In this document: positions 52,257-60,920 of the stretch, piece after piece
How positions within the stretch are numbered: the stretch's first letter is position 1
Layout: each line of letters starts with the position of its first letter
NCBI RefSeq assembly: GCF_014905555.1
Contig: NZ_BNGS01000004.1
Location: 372,001 to 436,000, forward strand
Direction of reading: 5' to 3'
Length of the DNA: 64,000 nt
Source: Streptomyces sp. Y2F8-2
GTDB lineage: Bacteria; Actinomycetota; Actinomycetes; Streptomycetales; Streptomycetaceae
Position numbers and translations under genes: made by a program
Notes under the pieces: generated by a model
What the model was told of the DNA's origin: nothing
The model's input: the letters and a program-made list of their open reading frames with translations, nothing else
The model's database searches: none

Positions 52257-52805
52257 TCAGGCGTCGGCGTCTCGGAGGCCGACTGCGTCGTGCTGCCAGA
52301 ACAGCTCCGAGTACACAAGCGTTCCCGTCATCCACTCCTCGTACGCCGGGAGCCTGAGCACCTGGAAGGCGGCGTCGGGGATACGCAGGGACGGCTTGCG
52401 GAAGCCGAGCTCTCCACCGGGCACGAACCCGAAGCGTGCGTAGTAGGCCGGGTCCCCTTCGAGGAAGACAAGGGGAACCGCCCGCTGCGCTAGGATCCGC
52501 ACACCGCTGCGGACCAACGCCGCCCCCACCCCCCTCCGCTGGTGACTGGGCCTCACGGCCAGCGGGCTGAGCACCTGTACGTCGACCAGGCGCCGTGGTG
52601 CATCGAGCAGGCTGCGGCTGAACAGGACGTGTCCGACCACCTGTCCCGCTTCTTCGGCGACCAACGACAACCCGCAGTCAGGGGTCAGCGTGTCCCGCAA
52701 GCCGTCCGTCAACTCGCCCACGACAGTCCCGTGATCACCGAACGCCTCCAAGTGGAGGTTCCGAACGGATTCTCTGTCACCAGGCTGCTCTTCACGAAGA
52801 TCCAT
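52257..52805 (-). CDS. GNAT-family N-acetyltransferase
   Basis: 182 residues. The acetyl-CoA pyrophosphate loop is RPSHQRRGVGAALV (motif A, Q/RxxGxG/A; about 92-105), preceded by VQVLSPLAV and followed by VFLEGDPAYYARFGFVPG, the typical YxxxGF end of the fold. LREEQPGDRESVRNLHLEAF is the usual start. It resembles the YhbS-like group; acceptor unknown. Confidence 0.9.
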   Translation of the reverse strand: MDLREEQPGDRESVRNLHLEAFGDHGTVVGELTDGLRDTLTPDCGLSLVAEEAGQVVGHVLFSRSLLDAPRRLVDVQVLSPLAVRPSHQRRGVGAALVRSGVRILAQRAVPLVFLEGDPAYYARFGFVPGGELGFRKPSLRIPDAAFQVLRLPAYEEWMTGTLVYSELFWQHDAVGLRDADA

Positions 52806-52979
52806 AGCTCCTGAGAGTAGGAGACACCGTCCTTACCGGCGAGTGGGTTGACAGCAGGCCAAAGGCCCGGGCGCAGGCAGTTCTGGCGCCCGGACACCCG
52901 CCGTCGGCAGGATCCGGCGAGATGGGCTTCTACGGGGGCGTGGGTCGCAAGACCGCTCTGTCCGCCGGTGCGTGAGCCC

Positions 52980-53411
52980 TCAACGGGACTCCGGTGAGCG
53001 TGTGACAGGCGCCTGCCCTGCGGGCAGGGCCACCAGGGTACGGCGAAAGGCCTCGGCCACCGCCGTGTTCGCGATGACGACGACCGCCATGGTCACTGCG
53101 GCAACGTGGTGCCCGACTCCGTAGACGGCCGCTGCGCCACCGCCCAGCACGACCGTCTTGACGACCAGAACGAGCGGCAGCCGCGGCCGCCACCGCGCCT
53201 TCGGCGCAGCGAACAACGACCAAAGCACGATCGCCGACAGGGGCGTGCCCACTCCGAGCAGGACACGACCGGCCCCGTCCGGCCCGACCGTGAATCCCCA
53301 CCAACTCAGGCAAGCCGTCGCAGCGAGTTCGAGCAGGAACGCCAGCAACTCGTTGGCGGCGTACCACGGCCACCCATCGACCAGCGTGATCGAGTCGTCT
53401 TCTCCAGGCAT
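52980..53411 (-). CDS. YrdB/DUF2568 membrane protein
   Basis: 143 residues from ATG 53411 (GGAGAGGACTTC upstream). Four helices, with the family's AANELLAFLLELAATACLSWWGF, a central APKARWRPRLPLVLVVKTVVLGG and VANTAVAEAF-like end (VVIANTAVAEAFRR). The PxAR/K motif between helices 2 and 3 is typical. Function unknown. It lies downstream of helR, separated from it by a hairpin. Confidence 0.82.
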   Translation of the reverse strand: MPGEDDSITLVDGWPWYAANELLAFLLELAATACLSWWGFTVGPDGAGRVLLGVGTPLSAIVLWSLFAAPKARWRPRLPLVLVVKTVVLGGGAAAVYGVGHHVAAVTMAVVVIANTAVAEAFRRTLVALPAGQAPVTRSPESR

Positions 53412-53523
53412 GAAGTCCTCTCCGGGGGAGGGCGGCAGGACAGCATGGCACGCGCGAAGGGCGTCTCGCAGCAGGCTGTCGAAGCCCACGTACACCGTTG
53501 CCGCGCCACAGTCCGGTAACAAG

Positions 53524-53558
53524 CGGCAGGGCCCAGGCGGCGAGCCCGGGCCCTGCCG
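53524..53558. terminator. Terminator of the rgt-helR operon, copy 2 of a repeated hairpin
   Basis: 11-bp stem (53524-53534, cggcagggccc, with 53548-53558) around a 13-base loop with cggcgagccc; it is the same unit as at 43577-43611. It begins 47 bases after the helR stop. The two copies are about 80% alike and keep pairing, so selection for the hairpin is likely. Confidence 0.82.
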
Positions 53559-53604
53559 TCATGCTCACCGACTCGGCCGGGAGCGGACGTGTGTCCGGTC
53601 GACG

Positions 53605-55755
53605 TCAGGAGCTTGTGAGGATGACGAGTTGCTGGGTCGCTCGGGTCATCGCCACATAGCGGTCGACCGCTCCCTCGACGCCCTTGCCGAACCCCTCCGG
53701 GTCGATGAGCACGACCAGGTCGAACTCGAGCCCCTTCGCCAGCTCCGGCGTCAGCGACCGGACACGGGACGTCTCGCGGAACGTGGGGTCGCCGATGACG
53801 CAGGCGATCCCGTCGGCATGCGCGACGAACCAGGCGTCGAGGACCGAGCCCAGATCCGAAACCGACCCGTGTACGACGGGGAGGCCGTTGCTGCGGATGG
53901 AGGTCGGCACGTTGGCGTCCGGGAGTGCGGCCCGGATGACCGGCTCGGCCTCCGCCATGATCTCTTCCGGCGTCCGGTAGTTGATGCTCAGTGAGGCAAG
54001 GTTGATCCGGTCGAACCCGATACGCTCGAGCCGTTCCTGCCACGACTCCGCGAATCCGTGCCTGGCCTGGGCGCGGTCCCCGACGATGGTGAAGCTCCGG
54101 GACGGGCACCGGAGCAGCAGCATCTGCCACTCCGCGTCGGTCAGTTCCTGAGCCTCGTCCACGACGATGTGCGCGAACGGGCCCGCGAGCAGGTCGGGTT
54201 CGGTCCGCGGCAGCGCGTCCTCGTCGACCAGGCTGTTCTGAAGGTCCTGCCCGGTCAGCATCGTCATCAGCATGCCCTGCCAGTCGTCATCGGTCCTGAG
54301 CAGGTTCTCGGTGACCTGGGCCCGGTACTCACGCTCGGCGGCGACCGCGGCCTCCCGCCGGCGCCTGTGCCGGGACGCCTCCGGGTCGCCGAGCCGCTGC
54401 CGTGCCGCGTCCAGGAGGGGCAGATCGGACACCGTCCAGGCCTGGGGGTCCGCGCGTTGCAGCGTGCGGACCTCGTCGGGACCGAGCCAGGGAGCGCACA
54501 TCCGCAGGTAGGCCGGTACCGACCACAGGTCTCCGACGAGGTCAGCCGCCTCGAGCAGCGGCCACGCGCGGCCGAGGGCCGCGTTCAGCTCCTCGTCCTG
54601 GCGCAGCGCCCTGCGGAACAGGTCGGGGGAGACGTCGCCGTCGTACTTGTCCCTCAGGATCGCGACCAGCTTCTCCCAGACCTGGTCGCGCGCCTCGTTG
54701 TGCGGAGTGCCCGGCTCGGGCGCCTCGAAGGCCTCGGCCCAGTCGTCGGCGGTGAGCCGGATGTCGGACCAGTCGACCGTGACCGTGATCCCCTCGGCGG
54801 GCGGCTCCTCGTAGAACCGAACGGCCTGCTCGATCGCCCTCACCATGTCCGCGGACGACTTCAGGCGGGCAACCTCCGGGTCGGTCTCGACCGTTGCTCC
54901 CGCTCCCTCGGCGACGAGGTCCCGCAGGACGCAGGTCTGCACGCCCTCCTCGCCGAGGCTGGGCAGGACGTCGGAGACGTAGGCCAGATACGGCCGGTGC
55001 GGACCGACGAACAGCACGCCGCCGCGACGGTGACCGAGGCGGGGGTCGGAGTAGAGGAGGTGGGCAGTGCGGTGCAGCGCGACGACCGTCTTGCCCGTGC
55101 CCGGACCGCCGTCGACGACGAGGGCGCCCCGGGATCCGGCCCGGATGACGGCGTCCTGGTCGGCCTGGATGGTGGCGAGCACGTCCCGCATCCGCTCCGA
55201 GCGGTTGGTGCCCAGGCTGGCGATGAACGCGGACTGGTCGTCGAGTGCCGCGTGCCCTTCGAGCCCGTCGGCGGTGAACACCTCGTCCCAGTAGTCGCTG
55301 ATCCGGCCGCCGGTCCAGCGATACCGGCGGCGGCTGGCCAGGCCCATCGGGTTGGCGTGGGTCGCCGCGAAGAACGGTTCGGCCGCCGGGGAGCGCCAGT
55401 CGACCAGCAGCCGGCGGCCCGCATCGTCGGTGAGGCCCAGTCGTCCGACGTACACGGGGTCGGGGTCGTCCGCGCGGACCATGTGCCCGAGGCACAGGTC
55501 CAAGCCGAAGCGGCGCAGGGTGCGCAGCCGTCCGTTCAGCCGGTGGACCTCGATGTCCCGGTCCATCGCCTGCTGGCCCGTGCCGCCGGGCGCCTTGAGC
55601 TCGGCTTCGAGACGGTCGGACAGTTCGGCGATCGTCAGCGCGAGGCTCTCCGCGATGGCCGCGAACTGCCGCTCGTCGCGGGCGATCAGCGCCGGATCGG
55701 CCTTGGGCGAGAGGCGGTCGGGAAGGTCGAAAGCGCTGGTGGTCAGGGGGTTCAC
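53605..55755 (-). CDS. helR: HelR, helicase-like RNA polymerase protection protein
   Basis: 716 residues from GTG 55755, behind CCGGAGCTGATGAC. UvrD/HelD-like superfamily 1 ATPase: Walker A DGGPGTGKTVV (about 215), Walker B IVVDEAQEL, then GDRAQARHGF, LSINYRTPEEI, KGLEFDLVVL and the final YVAMTRATQQLVIL. The N-terminal coiled-coil region (about 25-75; LIARDERQFAAIAESLALTIAEL) is that of HelD proteins, which enter the RNA polymerase channel. HelR (established in Streptomyces) dislodges rifamycins from RNA polymerase and gives resistance. It follows rgt after 36 bases, in an operon with a RAE. Length and motifs fit HelR, although plain HelD cannot be excluded by sequence alone. Confidence 0.9.
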   Translation of the reverse strand: MNPLTTSAFDLPDRLSPKADPALIARDERQFAAIAESLALTIAELSDRLEAELKAPGGTGQQAMDRDIEVHRLNGRLRTLRRFGLDLCLGHMVRADDPDPVYVGRLGLTDDAGRRLLVDWRSPAAEPFFAATHANPMGLASRRRYRWTGGRISDYWDEVFTADGLEGHAALDDQSAFIASLGTNRSERMRDVLATIQADQDAVIRAGSRGALVVDGGPGTGKTVVALHRTAHLLYSDPRLGHRRGGVLFVGPHRPYLAYVSDVLPSLGEEGVQTCVLRDLVAEGAGATVETDPEVARLKSSADMVRAIEQAVRFYEEPPAEGITVTVDWSDIRLTADDWAEAFEAPEPGTPHNEARDQVWEKLVAILRDKYDGDVSPDLFRRALRQDEELNAALGRAWPLLEAADLVGDLWSVPAYLRMCAPWLGPDEVRTLQRADPQAWTVSDLPLLDAARQRLGDPEASRHRRRREAAVAAEREYRAQVTENLLRTDDDWQGMLMTMLTGQDLQNSLVDEDALPRTEPDLLAGPFAHIVVDEAQELTDAEWQMLLLRCPSRSFTIVGDRAQARHGFAESWQERLERIGFDRINLASLSINYRTPEEIMAEAEPVIRAALPDANVPTSIRSNGLPVVHGSVSDLGSVLDAWFVAHADGIACVIGDPTFRETSRVRSLTPELAKGLEFDLVVLIDPEGFGKGVEGAVDRYVAMTRATQQLVILTSS

Positions 55756-55791
55756 GTCATCAGCTCCGGTGTGGTCGGCCAACGGTCCTGC

Positions 55792-57003
55792 TCAGCCCGC
55801 CGCGTCGAGCAGGAGCTTCGCGGCCACCCTCGCTCCGTCGGTGCGGATCGTCCCGGCCACGGCGGCCGCTCGTGCGCGGGTCCCCGGGGCCAGGGCCGTC
55901 CCGAGCGCGGCCGAAAGGGACTCGAAGGTCGGAGTCGGACCGTCGTGCGCCGCGCCGATGCCCAGCTCGGCCACGCGGCCGGCCCAGTACGGCTGGTCCA
56001 CGATCTGGGGTACGACCACTTGGGGCGCCCCGGCCCGGGTGGCCGTCGTCGTGGTGCCCGCGCCGCCGTGGTGGACGACGGCGGCCACCCGTGGGAACAG
56101 TGCCTGATGGTTGACCTCGCCGACGACGAAGCAGTCGTCCCGGTCGTCGATCAGCGCCAGGTCGGCCCAGCCGCGCCCGACGAGGACCCGGCGGCCCTGC
56201 GCGCGGACCGCCTCGATGGCCACCCGGGCGACGTCCGGCGAGCCGTGCATGCGCATGCTGCCGAAGCCCACGTACACCGGCGGTTCGCCGGCCTCCAGGA
56301 ATGCCGACAGCTCGTCCGGCAACGGGCGTTCGTCCGGCAGGATCCACGCGCCGGTCGGTACGACGTCCAGGTCCGTGAGGTCCAGCCGCGGCTCCAGGAC
56401 CGGGTCCACCGCAAGCCACGGGTGGTCGGTGAAGACGTGGTCGCGGACGTTGGCCACCGGCGGCAGGCCGATCGACGCCCGGTGGTTGTTGAGCGCCTCG
56501 CCGTACAGCGCGTTCACCTTCTCGGCGTCGAGAGCCCACAGCACCCGGTTGTCGGTCTCGCCCGGCGGGAACGGCTTGCCCGGCCGTCCCGGCGGCGGGT
56601 AGTGAGCCGACGGCAGCGAGAACGGATGGAAGCAGGCGCAGACGTAGCCGATCCCGAGTTTCTCGGTCACCGACCGCGCGCCGGCCGGCATCAGGCCGGT
56701 CGCCACCAGTGCGTCGCATCCCTCGGCCGCCTCGGCGACCGGGCCGAAGTGGGCGTCGACCAACTCGGCCGCGACCCGGAAGGCGTCCTCGGGCGTCGGC
56801 GGCTTCGTCCCGCTCACCAGCGCGCGCACCGACGGACCGAACGGCACGTGCTCCACACCGACACCGTCCAGCAGTTCGACGAACTCCTCGTCCGGTGGCG
56901 CGCACACCAGCGCCTCGGCGCCGAGCTCCCGGAGTGCCACCGCGAGTGCCGCCACGGGTTCGACGTCTCCGCGCGACCCATAGCTCATCAAAAGAACACG
57001 CAC
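55792..57003 (-). CDS. rgt: Rifamycin glycosyltransferase-type GT1 enzyme
   Basis: 403 residues from GTG 57003 with GGGGGG before it, giving the usual start MRVLLMSYGSRGDVEPV. GT-B fold: N-terminal acceptor domain, then the UDP-sugar domain with PPVYVGFGSM, and the donor motif HHGGAGTTTTATRAGAPQVV followed by DQPYWAGRVAELGIG. Relatives glycosylate macrolides or rifamycins. The RAE-like sequence 60 bases upstream and the helR gene 36 bases downstream point to rifamycin as the substrate, as known for Rgt; this is inference, since specificity cannot be read from the protein. A start at 57030 is possible. Confidence 0.85.
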   Translation of the reverse strand: MRVLLMSYGSRGDVEPVAALAVALRELGAEALVCAPPDEEFVELLDGVGVEHVPFGPSVRALVSGTKPPTPEDAFRVAAELVDAHFGPVAEAAEGCDALVATGLMPAGARSVTEKLGIGYVCACFHPFSLPSAHYPPPGRPGKPFPPGETDNRVLWALDAEKVNALYGEALNNHRASIGLPPVANVRDHVFTDHPWLAVDPVLEPRLDLTDLDVVPTGAWILPDERPLPDELSAFLEAGEPPVYVGFGSMRMHGSPDVARVAIEAVRAQGRRVLVGRGWADLALIDDRDDCFVVGEVNHQALFPRVAAVVHHGGAGTTTTATRAGAPQVVVPQIVDQPYWAGRVAELGIGAAHDGPTPTFESLSAALGTALAPGTRARAAAVAGTIRTDGARVAAKLLLDAAG

Positions 57004-57062
57004 TTCGTGATCCCCCCATTTCCGCAGCATCTGACCTTCGGCCGATGATTCTGCGGTACGAC

Positions 57063-57085
57063 GGGGGCCTTGCCGCAAGCCCCCC
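57063..57085 (-). promoter_or_regulatory. Rifamycin-associated element (RAE)-like sequence
   Basis: On the minus strand the sequence reads GGGGCTTGCGGCAAGGCCC within a longer G/C run, an imperfect inverted repeat. To my memory this is the RAE known upstream of rifamycin-inactivating genes of actinomycetes. It lies 60 bases before the GTG of rgt, in the 174-base gap after the MFS gene. A tatagc box on the same strand just upstream (about 57091-57096) could be the -10. Drug-dependent induction is expected. Confidence 0.85.
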
Positions 57086-57177
57086 AGTGCGCTATACGTT
57101 GAGAGTGGCAAGGAGTGGGTGACCTCGTTGCCTTTCCCTTTTTTGCCGTCCCCTGCGGATGGACAAGCCTCTCGCCG

Positions 57178-58515
57178 TCATGTCGTGAGATGCGCATCGG
57201 TCCACTGGGCGTCCTCCTCAGGTCCCCCTTCCCGGGCGCCTCGCCCGCCCACGCGGTCCATCTCGCGCCATTCCGGCCGCAGCCCGGCCAGGTTGGTGGT
57301 GAGGAAGTACGCTGCCCCACCGGCGAGGAGCACCGGCACAAGCCCGGCGGAGGCCACCGCCGCCCCAGCGATCAGCCCACCCAGCGGGATACCGGCCCAG
57401 GCCAGCGAGTCACCGAGCGCGTTGACCCGGCCCAGCATCCGGCGCGGCACCCGCTCGAAGAGCACGGCCCCCAGTACCGGGTTGAGGAAGCCCGCACCGA
57501 ATCCACTGACCGCGAACACGGCCAGTACCGCCCCCATCGGCGCATCGAAGGAGAGGATCAGGAATCTCGGCGCCCCGGCCAGCAGGAATCCGGTGAAGAA
57601 CACAACCCGGCGCCGCAGCCGGTGCGCGGCCATCGCGGCGACCAGGCTGCCACCGACCGCAGCGGCCCCGCCCACGCTGCCCACCAGGCCGATCGCGGTG
57701 GGCCCGTTGCCGGACTCCTTGGCCCAGACAGGGATGAGCACCGTGGTGAACCCCGCGTCCAGGAGGTTGGTGACCCCGACCATGACGATGACGGTGAGCA
57801 GCAACAGCTCGCCGCGAAGGAAGGTGAAGCCCTCGCCGAACCGCCGCCAGTAGCCCGGCCCCGTCGCCCCGGCCTGCGACGAGGTTTCCTCGATCGCATG
57901 CCCCATGCCGCGAGGCAGCGCAACCGCGATGATCAACGATCCGAGCGCGAAGCAGCCCGCGTTGACGACAAGTCCCGACAGGGGGCCGAGCAGCGCCACC
58001 ATTGAGCCACCGGCCGCAGGGCCGACGGTGGATGCGAGCCGCTCGGTCACGCCGGCCAGACCGGTGGCTCGTTCCAGTGGGACCCGGCCGCGCTCGGCTG
58101 CCTCCGGAACCATCACCTCCTTGGCCAGGTCGCCGGGGCCGCGAACCGCGCCGATGAGCGCGACCAGGGCGAGCAGGAGCGGAAAGGAGAGCAGATGCAG
58201 GGCATGGAACAGGGGAACCGCAGCGGCGGCGGTGGCGCTGGCCAGATCGGTGGTCCAGGAGACGGACCGTGGACCGATCCGGTCCACGAGTGGCCCGGTG
58301 AACGCCTTGACCACCACGTACGGGGCCATCTCGCAGAAGGCGACCAGTCCGGTCCGGGTGACGCTGCCGGTCGTGACGAGCACGAACCAGGGCAGTGCGA
58401 CGGCCGAGACCCGCGTACCGGTGAGCGACACGGCGATGGCGGCCAGTACCCCGCCCAGCGGGCGTAAGGACCGCCTGCCGGGTATGCCGTCGGCGCCCGA
58501 GACACTCTCCGTCAT
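57178..58515 (-). CDS. MFS efflux transporter
   Basis: 445 residues, about twelve helices of the EntS/MFS_3 kind: the start AAIAVSLTGTRVSAVALPWFVL, the loop-2 region TGPLVDRIGPRSV and ERVPRRMLGRVNALGDSLAWAGIPLG in the second half. This group exports antibiotics or siderophores. Its start overlaps the end of the ArsR-type gene by four bases (ATGA), so both are translated together. The regulator should respond to the exported compound, which is unknown. The rgt RAE lies between its stop and rgt. Confidence 0.9.
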   Translation of the reverse strand: MTESVSGADGIPGRRSLRPLGGVLAAIAVSLTGTRVSAVALPWFVLVTTGSVTRTGLVAFCEMAPYVVVKAFTGPLVDRIGPRSVSWTTDLASATAAAAVPLFHALHLLSFPLLLALVALIGAVRGPGDLAKEVMVPEAAERGRVPLERATGLAGVTERLASTVGPAAGGSMVALLGPLSGLVVNAGCFALGSLIIAVALPRGMGHAIEETSSQAGATGPGYWRRFGEGFTFLRGELLLLTVIVMVGVTNLLDAGFTTVLIPVWAKESGNGPTAIGLVGSVGGAAAVGGSLVAAMAAHRLRRRVVFFTGFLLAGAPRFLILSFDAPMGAVLAVFAVSGFGAGFLNPVLGAVLFERVPRRMLGRVNALGDSLAWAGIPLGGLIAGAAVASAGLVPVLLAGGAAYFLTTNLAGLRPEWREMDRVGGRGAREGGPEEDAQWTDAHLTT

Positions 58516-59174
58516 GACCTCCCCGCTCCTGTCACCGTCTCAGGACTGCGATGCGGCTTCGGTGCGGGCGCGTCCAGTTCGGGCAGGAGTTGCGTGACCA
58601 CACCGATCCGCTCGGCTCCATCGGGGGCGCTCGCGGCCGCCTCCGGCGTATCGCGTCGATAGCGGGCGATGACGGCCCGCAACTCCTCGCGCAGGGCCAC
58701 GGCTTCTTCGGGCGTCAGCCGTAGCGCCCAGTCGCTCATGTCGAAGGTGTCCCGCCAGGCGCGCGGCATCGTCTGCAACTCGTTCAGCGCCCGCTGGGTG
58801 CGAAGGGTGTAAGTGGCGGCGACGGACTGCAGAAAGGCCAGTGTGGCCTCGGGCTCTCGGTCAGCCAGGTCCCGGTCGTTGAGTTCCGTCGCCTGATGTA
58901 CGGAACGCCACCAGCGCTCGCGCGCGTTGCCGCGTGCCGTGTCCTCCTCGACGAAGCCGGCCGCCCCGAGCTGGCGCAGGTGGTAGCTGGCCGTACCGGA
59001 GTTCACGCCGAGCCGTTCCGCGAGGCGGGTAGCGGTGGACGGGCCGTACTTCCGGAGCAGCCCGACCAACTGGACTCGCACGGGGTGCGCGAGGGCGCGC
59101 AGCCCCTTGGCATCCAGAACAACCGTGTCTGCTTCGACTCGCAGGGCGTCCGGCCCGGCGCTTGTGTCAGTCAT
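58512..59174 (-). CDS. ArsR-type winged-helix repressor
   Basis: 220 residues from ATG 59174. The winged helix (about 20-95) contains LRALAHPVRVQLVGLLRKYGPSTATRLAERLGVNSGTASYHLRQLGAAGFV, cited by its anchor ALAHPVRVQLV and helix SGTASYHLRQL. A C-terminal helical part (about 100-190; WRSVHQATEL, TYTLRTQRALNEL, DMSDWALRLTPEEAVALREEL) probably binds ligand and dimerises. It heads the two-gene operon with the MFS exporter; the strong palindrome at 59195-59232 should be its operator, shared with the divergent kinase gene. Confidence 0.9.
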   Translation of the reverse strand: MTDTSAGPDALRVEADTVVLDAKGLRALAHPVRVQLVGLLRKYGPSTATRLAERLGVNSGTASYHLRQLGAAGFVEEDTARGNARERWWRSVHQATELNDRDLADREPEATLAFLQSVAATYTLRTQRALNELQTMPRAWRDTFDMSDWALRLTPEEAVALREELRAVIARYRRDTPEAAASAPDGAERIGVVTQLLPELDAPAPKPHRSPETVTGAGRS

Positions 59175-59194
59175 GTCGCGCACCCTAGACCGCG

Positions 59195-59232
59195 AACAGT
59201 TCTTCGCAAAGACTTCTTCGCGAAGAACTGTT
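59195..59232. promoter_or_regulatory. Nested palindromic operator of the ArsR-type repressor
   Basis: Outer perfect arms of 12 bp (AACAGTTCTTCG 59195-59206 and CGAAGAACTGTT 59221-59232) enclose part of an inner perfect palindrome TTCTTCGCGAAGAA (59214-59227). The site lies 21 bases before the repressor ATG and 57 bases before the divergent kinase gene, so it can control both. Confidence 0.8.
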
Positions 59233-59288
59233 TGCGGTTTCAGCCAGGCCTAGGATGCGAAGGACTGCATCGACCACCTGCGGGGGAC

Positions 59289-60194
59289 GTGTTGAGAGAG
59301 TTGGCCTGCGTCGCGCCGGAGGTCCGGGACCGGCTCGTCGTGCGGTTCGGAGTCGAGGTGCTGGACTGGTGTGACGCGTTGCCGGCTCTCGTCGGCGAAC
59401 TCGCTGCTCGCTGGAACCTGGATGTCGTCGCGACCGGTGGGGGAGGCACCTCACGGGTGTTCCGCTGCTTGAGACGTGACACGGGCACCTCGGCGTGGCT
59501 GAAACTCACACCGCAGCCCGCCATCGCCCGGGAGGAAGCCGAAGCCCTGCGGGCCTGGGCCAAGACGCCGTCGGTTGTCACTCTGCTGACCGACGACCTC
59601 GCCGCCGGCGCCCTGCTACTGGAGAACGTCGAGCCGGGAGTGCCGGTGCGGCAGCTCGCCTGGAACTTGCCCCGCCTCGCGGCCCTGCTGCGGGACCTTC
59701 GGGGCTCTGCTCCCGTGCCGGGGGAGCACTCGGTACTGCGGCCTCTCTCACATCGGATCAACTTCGTGTTCGACCTGACCGACCGGAGGCTGGCGGCGGC
59801 CGGCGCGGACGGTCTGTTCGCCCCGGCGGTGCTCGAACAGGCCCGGGCGTCCGCCCTGGAACTCGCCACCGGCGGACCTGTGGGACTCGTCCATGGTGAT
59901 CTGCACCCGGCCAACGTCCTGTCCGGTCCGGGCGCCCGCATGGTGGCGATCGATCCGCGGCCTGCGTGGGGCGACCCGGACTTCGACGCTGTGGACTGGG
60001 TACTTGCGGGAGTCACAAGCTTCGCTGCGTTGGAGCAGCGGATCGAGCAGCTGGCGAGGATGGTTCCCGGCCAGTCTCCCCATCGTGTGCTGCGATGGTG
60101 CCGGGCGCTGGCAGCCGTCAATGCGGTCCCCGGAATGTGCGCGGGGCGGGACGACGCGGAAACCCGGTTCCTCATGCTCCTGGCCGGCGGCTGA
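59289..60194 (+). CDS. Aminoglycoside/hydroxyurea phosphotransferase family protein, APH(6)-like
   Basis: 301 residues from GTG 59289 (GGGGGAC upstream). Kinase-like fold: phosphate-binding TGGGGTSRVFRC, SAWLKLTP (Lys for ATP), LLLENVEPGVPVRQL, catalytic VHGDLHPANVL with Asp and Asn, and metal-binding MVAIDPRPAWGDPDFDAVDW. This is the APH_6_hur layout (streptomycin 6-kinase, hydroxyurea kinase). The substrate is unknown; it could be an aminoglycoside. The divergent ArsR-type repressor may control it. Confidence 0.88.
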   Translation: MLRELACVAPEVRDRLVVRFGVEVLDWCDALPALVGELAARWNLDVVATGGGGTSRVFRCLRRDTGTSAWLKLTPQPAIAREEAEALRAWAKTPSVVTLLTDDLAAGALLLENVEPGVPVRQLAWNLPRLAALLRDLRGSAPVPGEHSVLRPLSHRINFVFDLTDRRLAAAGADGLFAPAVLEQARASALELATGGPVGLVHGDLHPANVLSGPGARMVAIDPRPAWGDPDFDAVDWVLAGVTSFAALEQRIEQLARMVPGQSPHRVLRWCRALAAVNAVPGMCAGRDDAETRFLMLLAGG

Positions 60195-60315
60195 TCCGCC
60201 CGGTGGCTGTGCCGGAGCCGGTCAGTCGTTGCCTGTACCTGTCGGCAAGGCAGCCATTCGATGCCTCCGAGCGGACCGCTGAAAACGATTCCTCGACTGA
60301 CCGTTCACAGGGACC

Positions 60316-60594
60316 TCAGTCCAGCTCCGGAGGGAAGATGAAATCGTTGAGATCGCCGTCCACATCGCCTCCGACCGAAATGTTGTTGGTCTGATTGATG
60401 GTGATGTTCTTATTGCCCTCACCGACCTGACAGGTGAGCTGCTCGGCCAGGTCGCTGCCGACCACGTTCGCCAGTTCGGGGTCCGCATCGGCTTCTGAGC
60501 ATGCGCTGGCCGGTGAGGCGCCACCAAACAGGGCGAGGGCTGTAACAGCCGTTGCTACTCCAATTTTCACGTGCTGACGCACTTTTGCCTCCAT
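60316..60594 (-). CDS. Small exported protein of unknown function
   Basis: 92 residues from ATG 60594 (GAAGG eight bases before). Signal peptide KIGVATAVTALALFGGASPASA. The mature 60 residues are acidic and have two Cys (ACSEAD, LTCQVG) that may pair, and an Asn-rich end NKNITINQTNNISVGGDVDG followed by DLNDFIFPP. The Asn/Gly strand-rich end recalls assembling surface proteins, but it is not a chaplin. It is separate from both flanking kinase genes in orientation. No family recognised. Confidence 0.75.
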   Translation of the reverse strand: MEAKVRQHVKIGVATAVTALALFGGASPASACSEADADPELANVVGSDLAEQLTCQVGEGNKNITINQTNNISVGGDVDGDLNDFIFPPELD

Positions 60595-60920
60595 GGTCAT
60601 GACCTTCGAGCCGACAGGTTGATCATCATGAAGTATGACCAAATTATCCATGCACGTCGGCGTGCATTCGGGTGAAGTCAATGCCGGCCGCCGGCAGGTG
60701 TATGGCCCAACTGGTCGCACATCCCGCAGATGTGACAGGTTGACATGTTCGCAAGTGATCTCTATGGCCCGGACCACTGGCTGGGGCCTCGCCTCCCTGG
60801 CGGACATCGCTGAGACCATCCGCATCCGAGGCCAGGGCCTGAACCCGAAGAGACGCGGCTTCGCCGTGGGCTGCGGCCCGTGCTTGGCGTCCCTGGCGCG
60901 CAGGCGCATAAGGTTCCCGC
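60595..60920. other. 326-bp divergent region, small exported protein and second kinase
   Basis: No gene is supported. A perfect 7-bp inverted repeat ATGCACG-tcgg-CGTGCAT lies at 60650-60667, 56 bases before the exported-protein start, in an AT-richer stretch (tatgaccaaattatcc), so it may be an operator or a 5' hairpin. The kinase promoter is presumably nearer 60880. Confidence 0.5.

Noticed and set aside
54058..57048. A 996-codon plus-strand frame opposite helR and rgt
   Set aside because: No recognisable domain, and the opposite strand encodes two proteins with full motif sets.
60316..60594. Chaplin-type hydrophobic surface protein
   Set aside because: It is small, exported and has two Cys, but it lacks the chaplin sequence pattern and is acidic.
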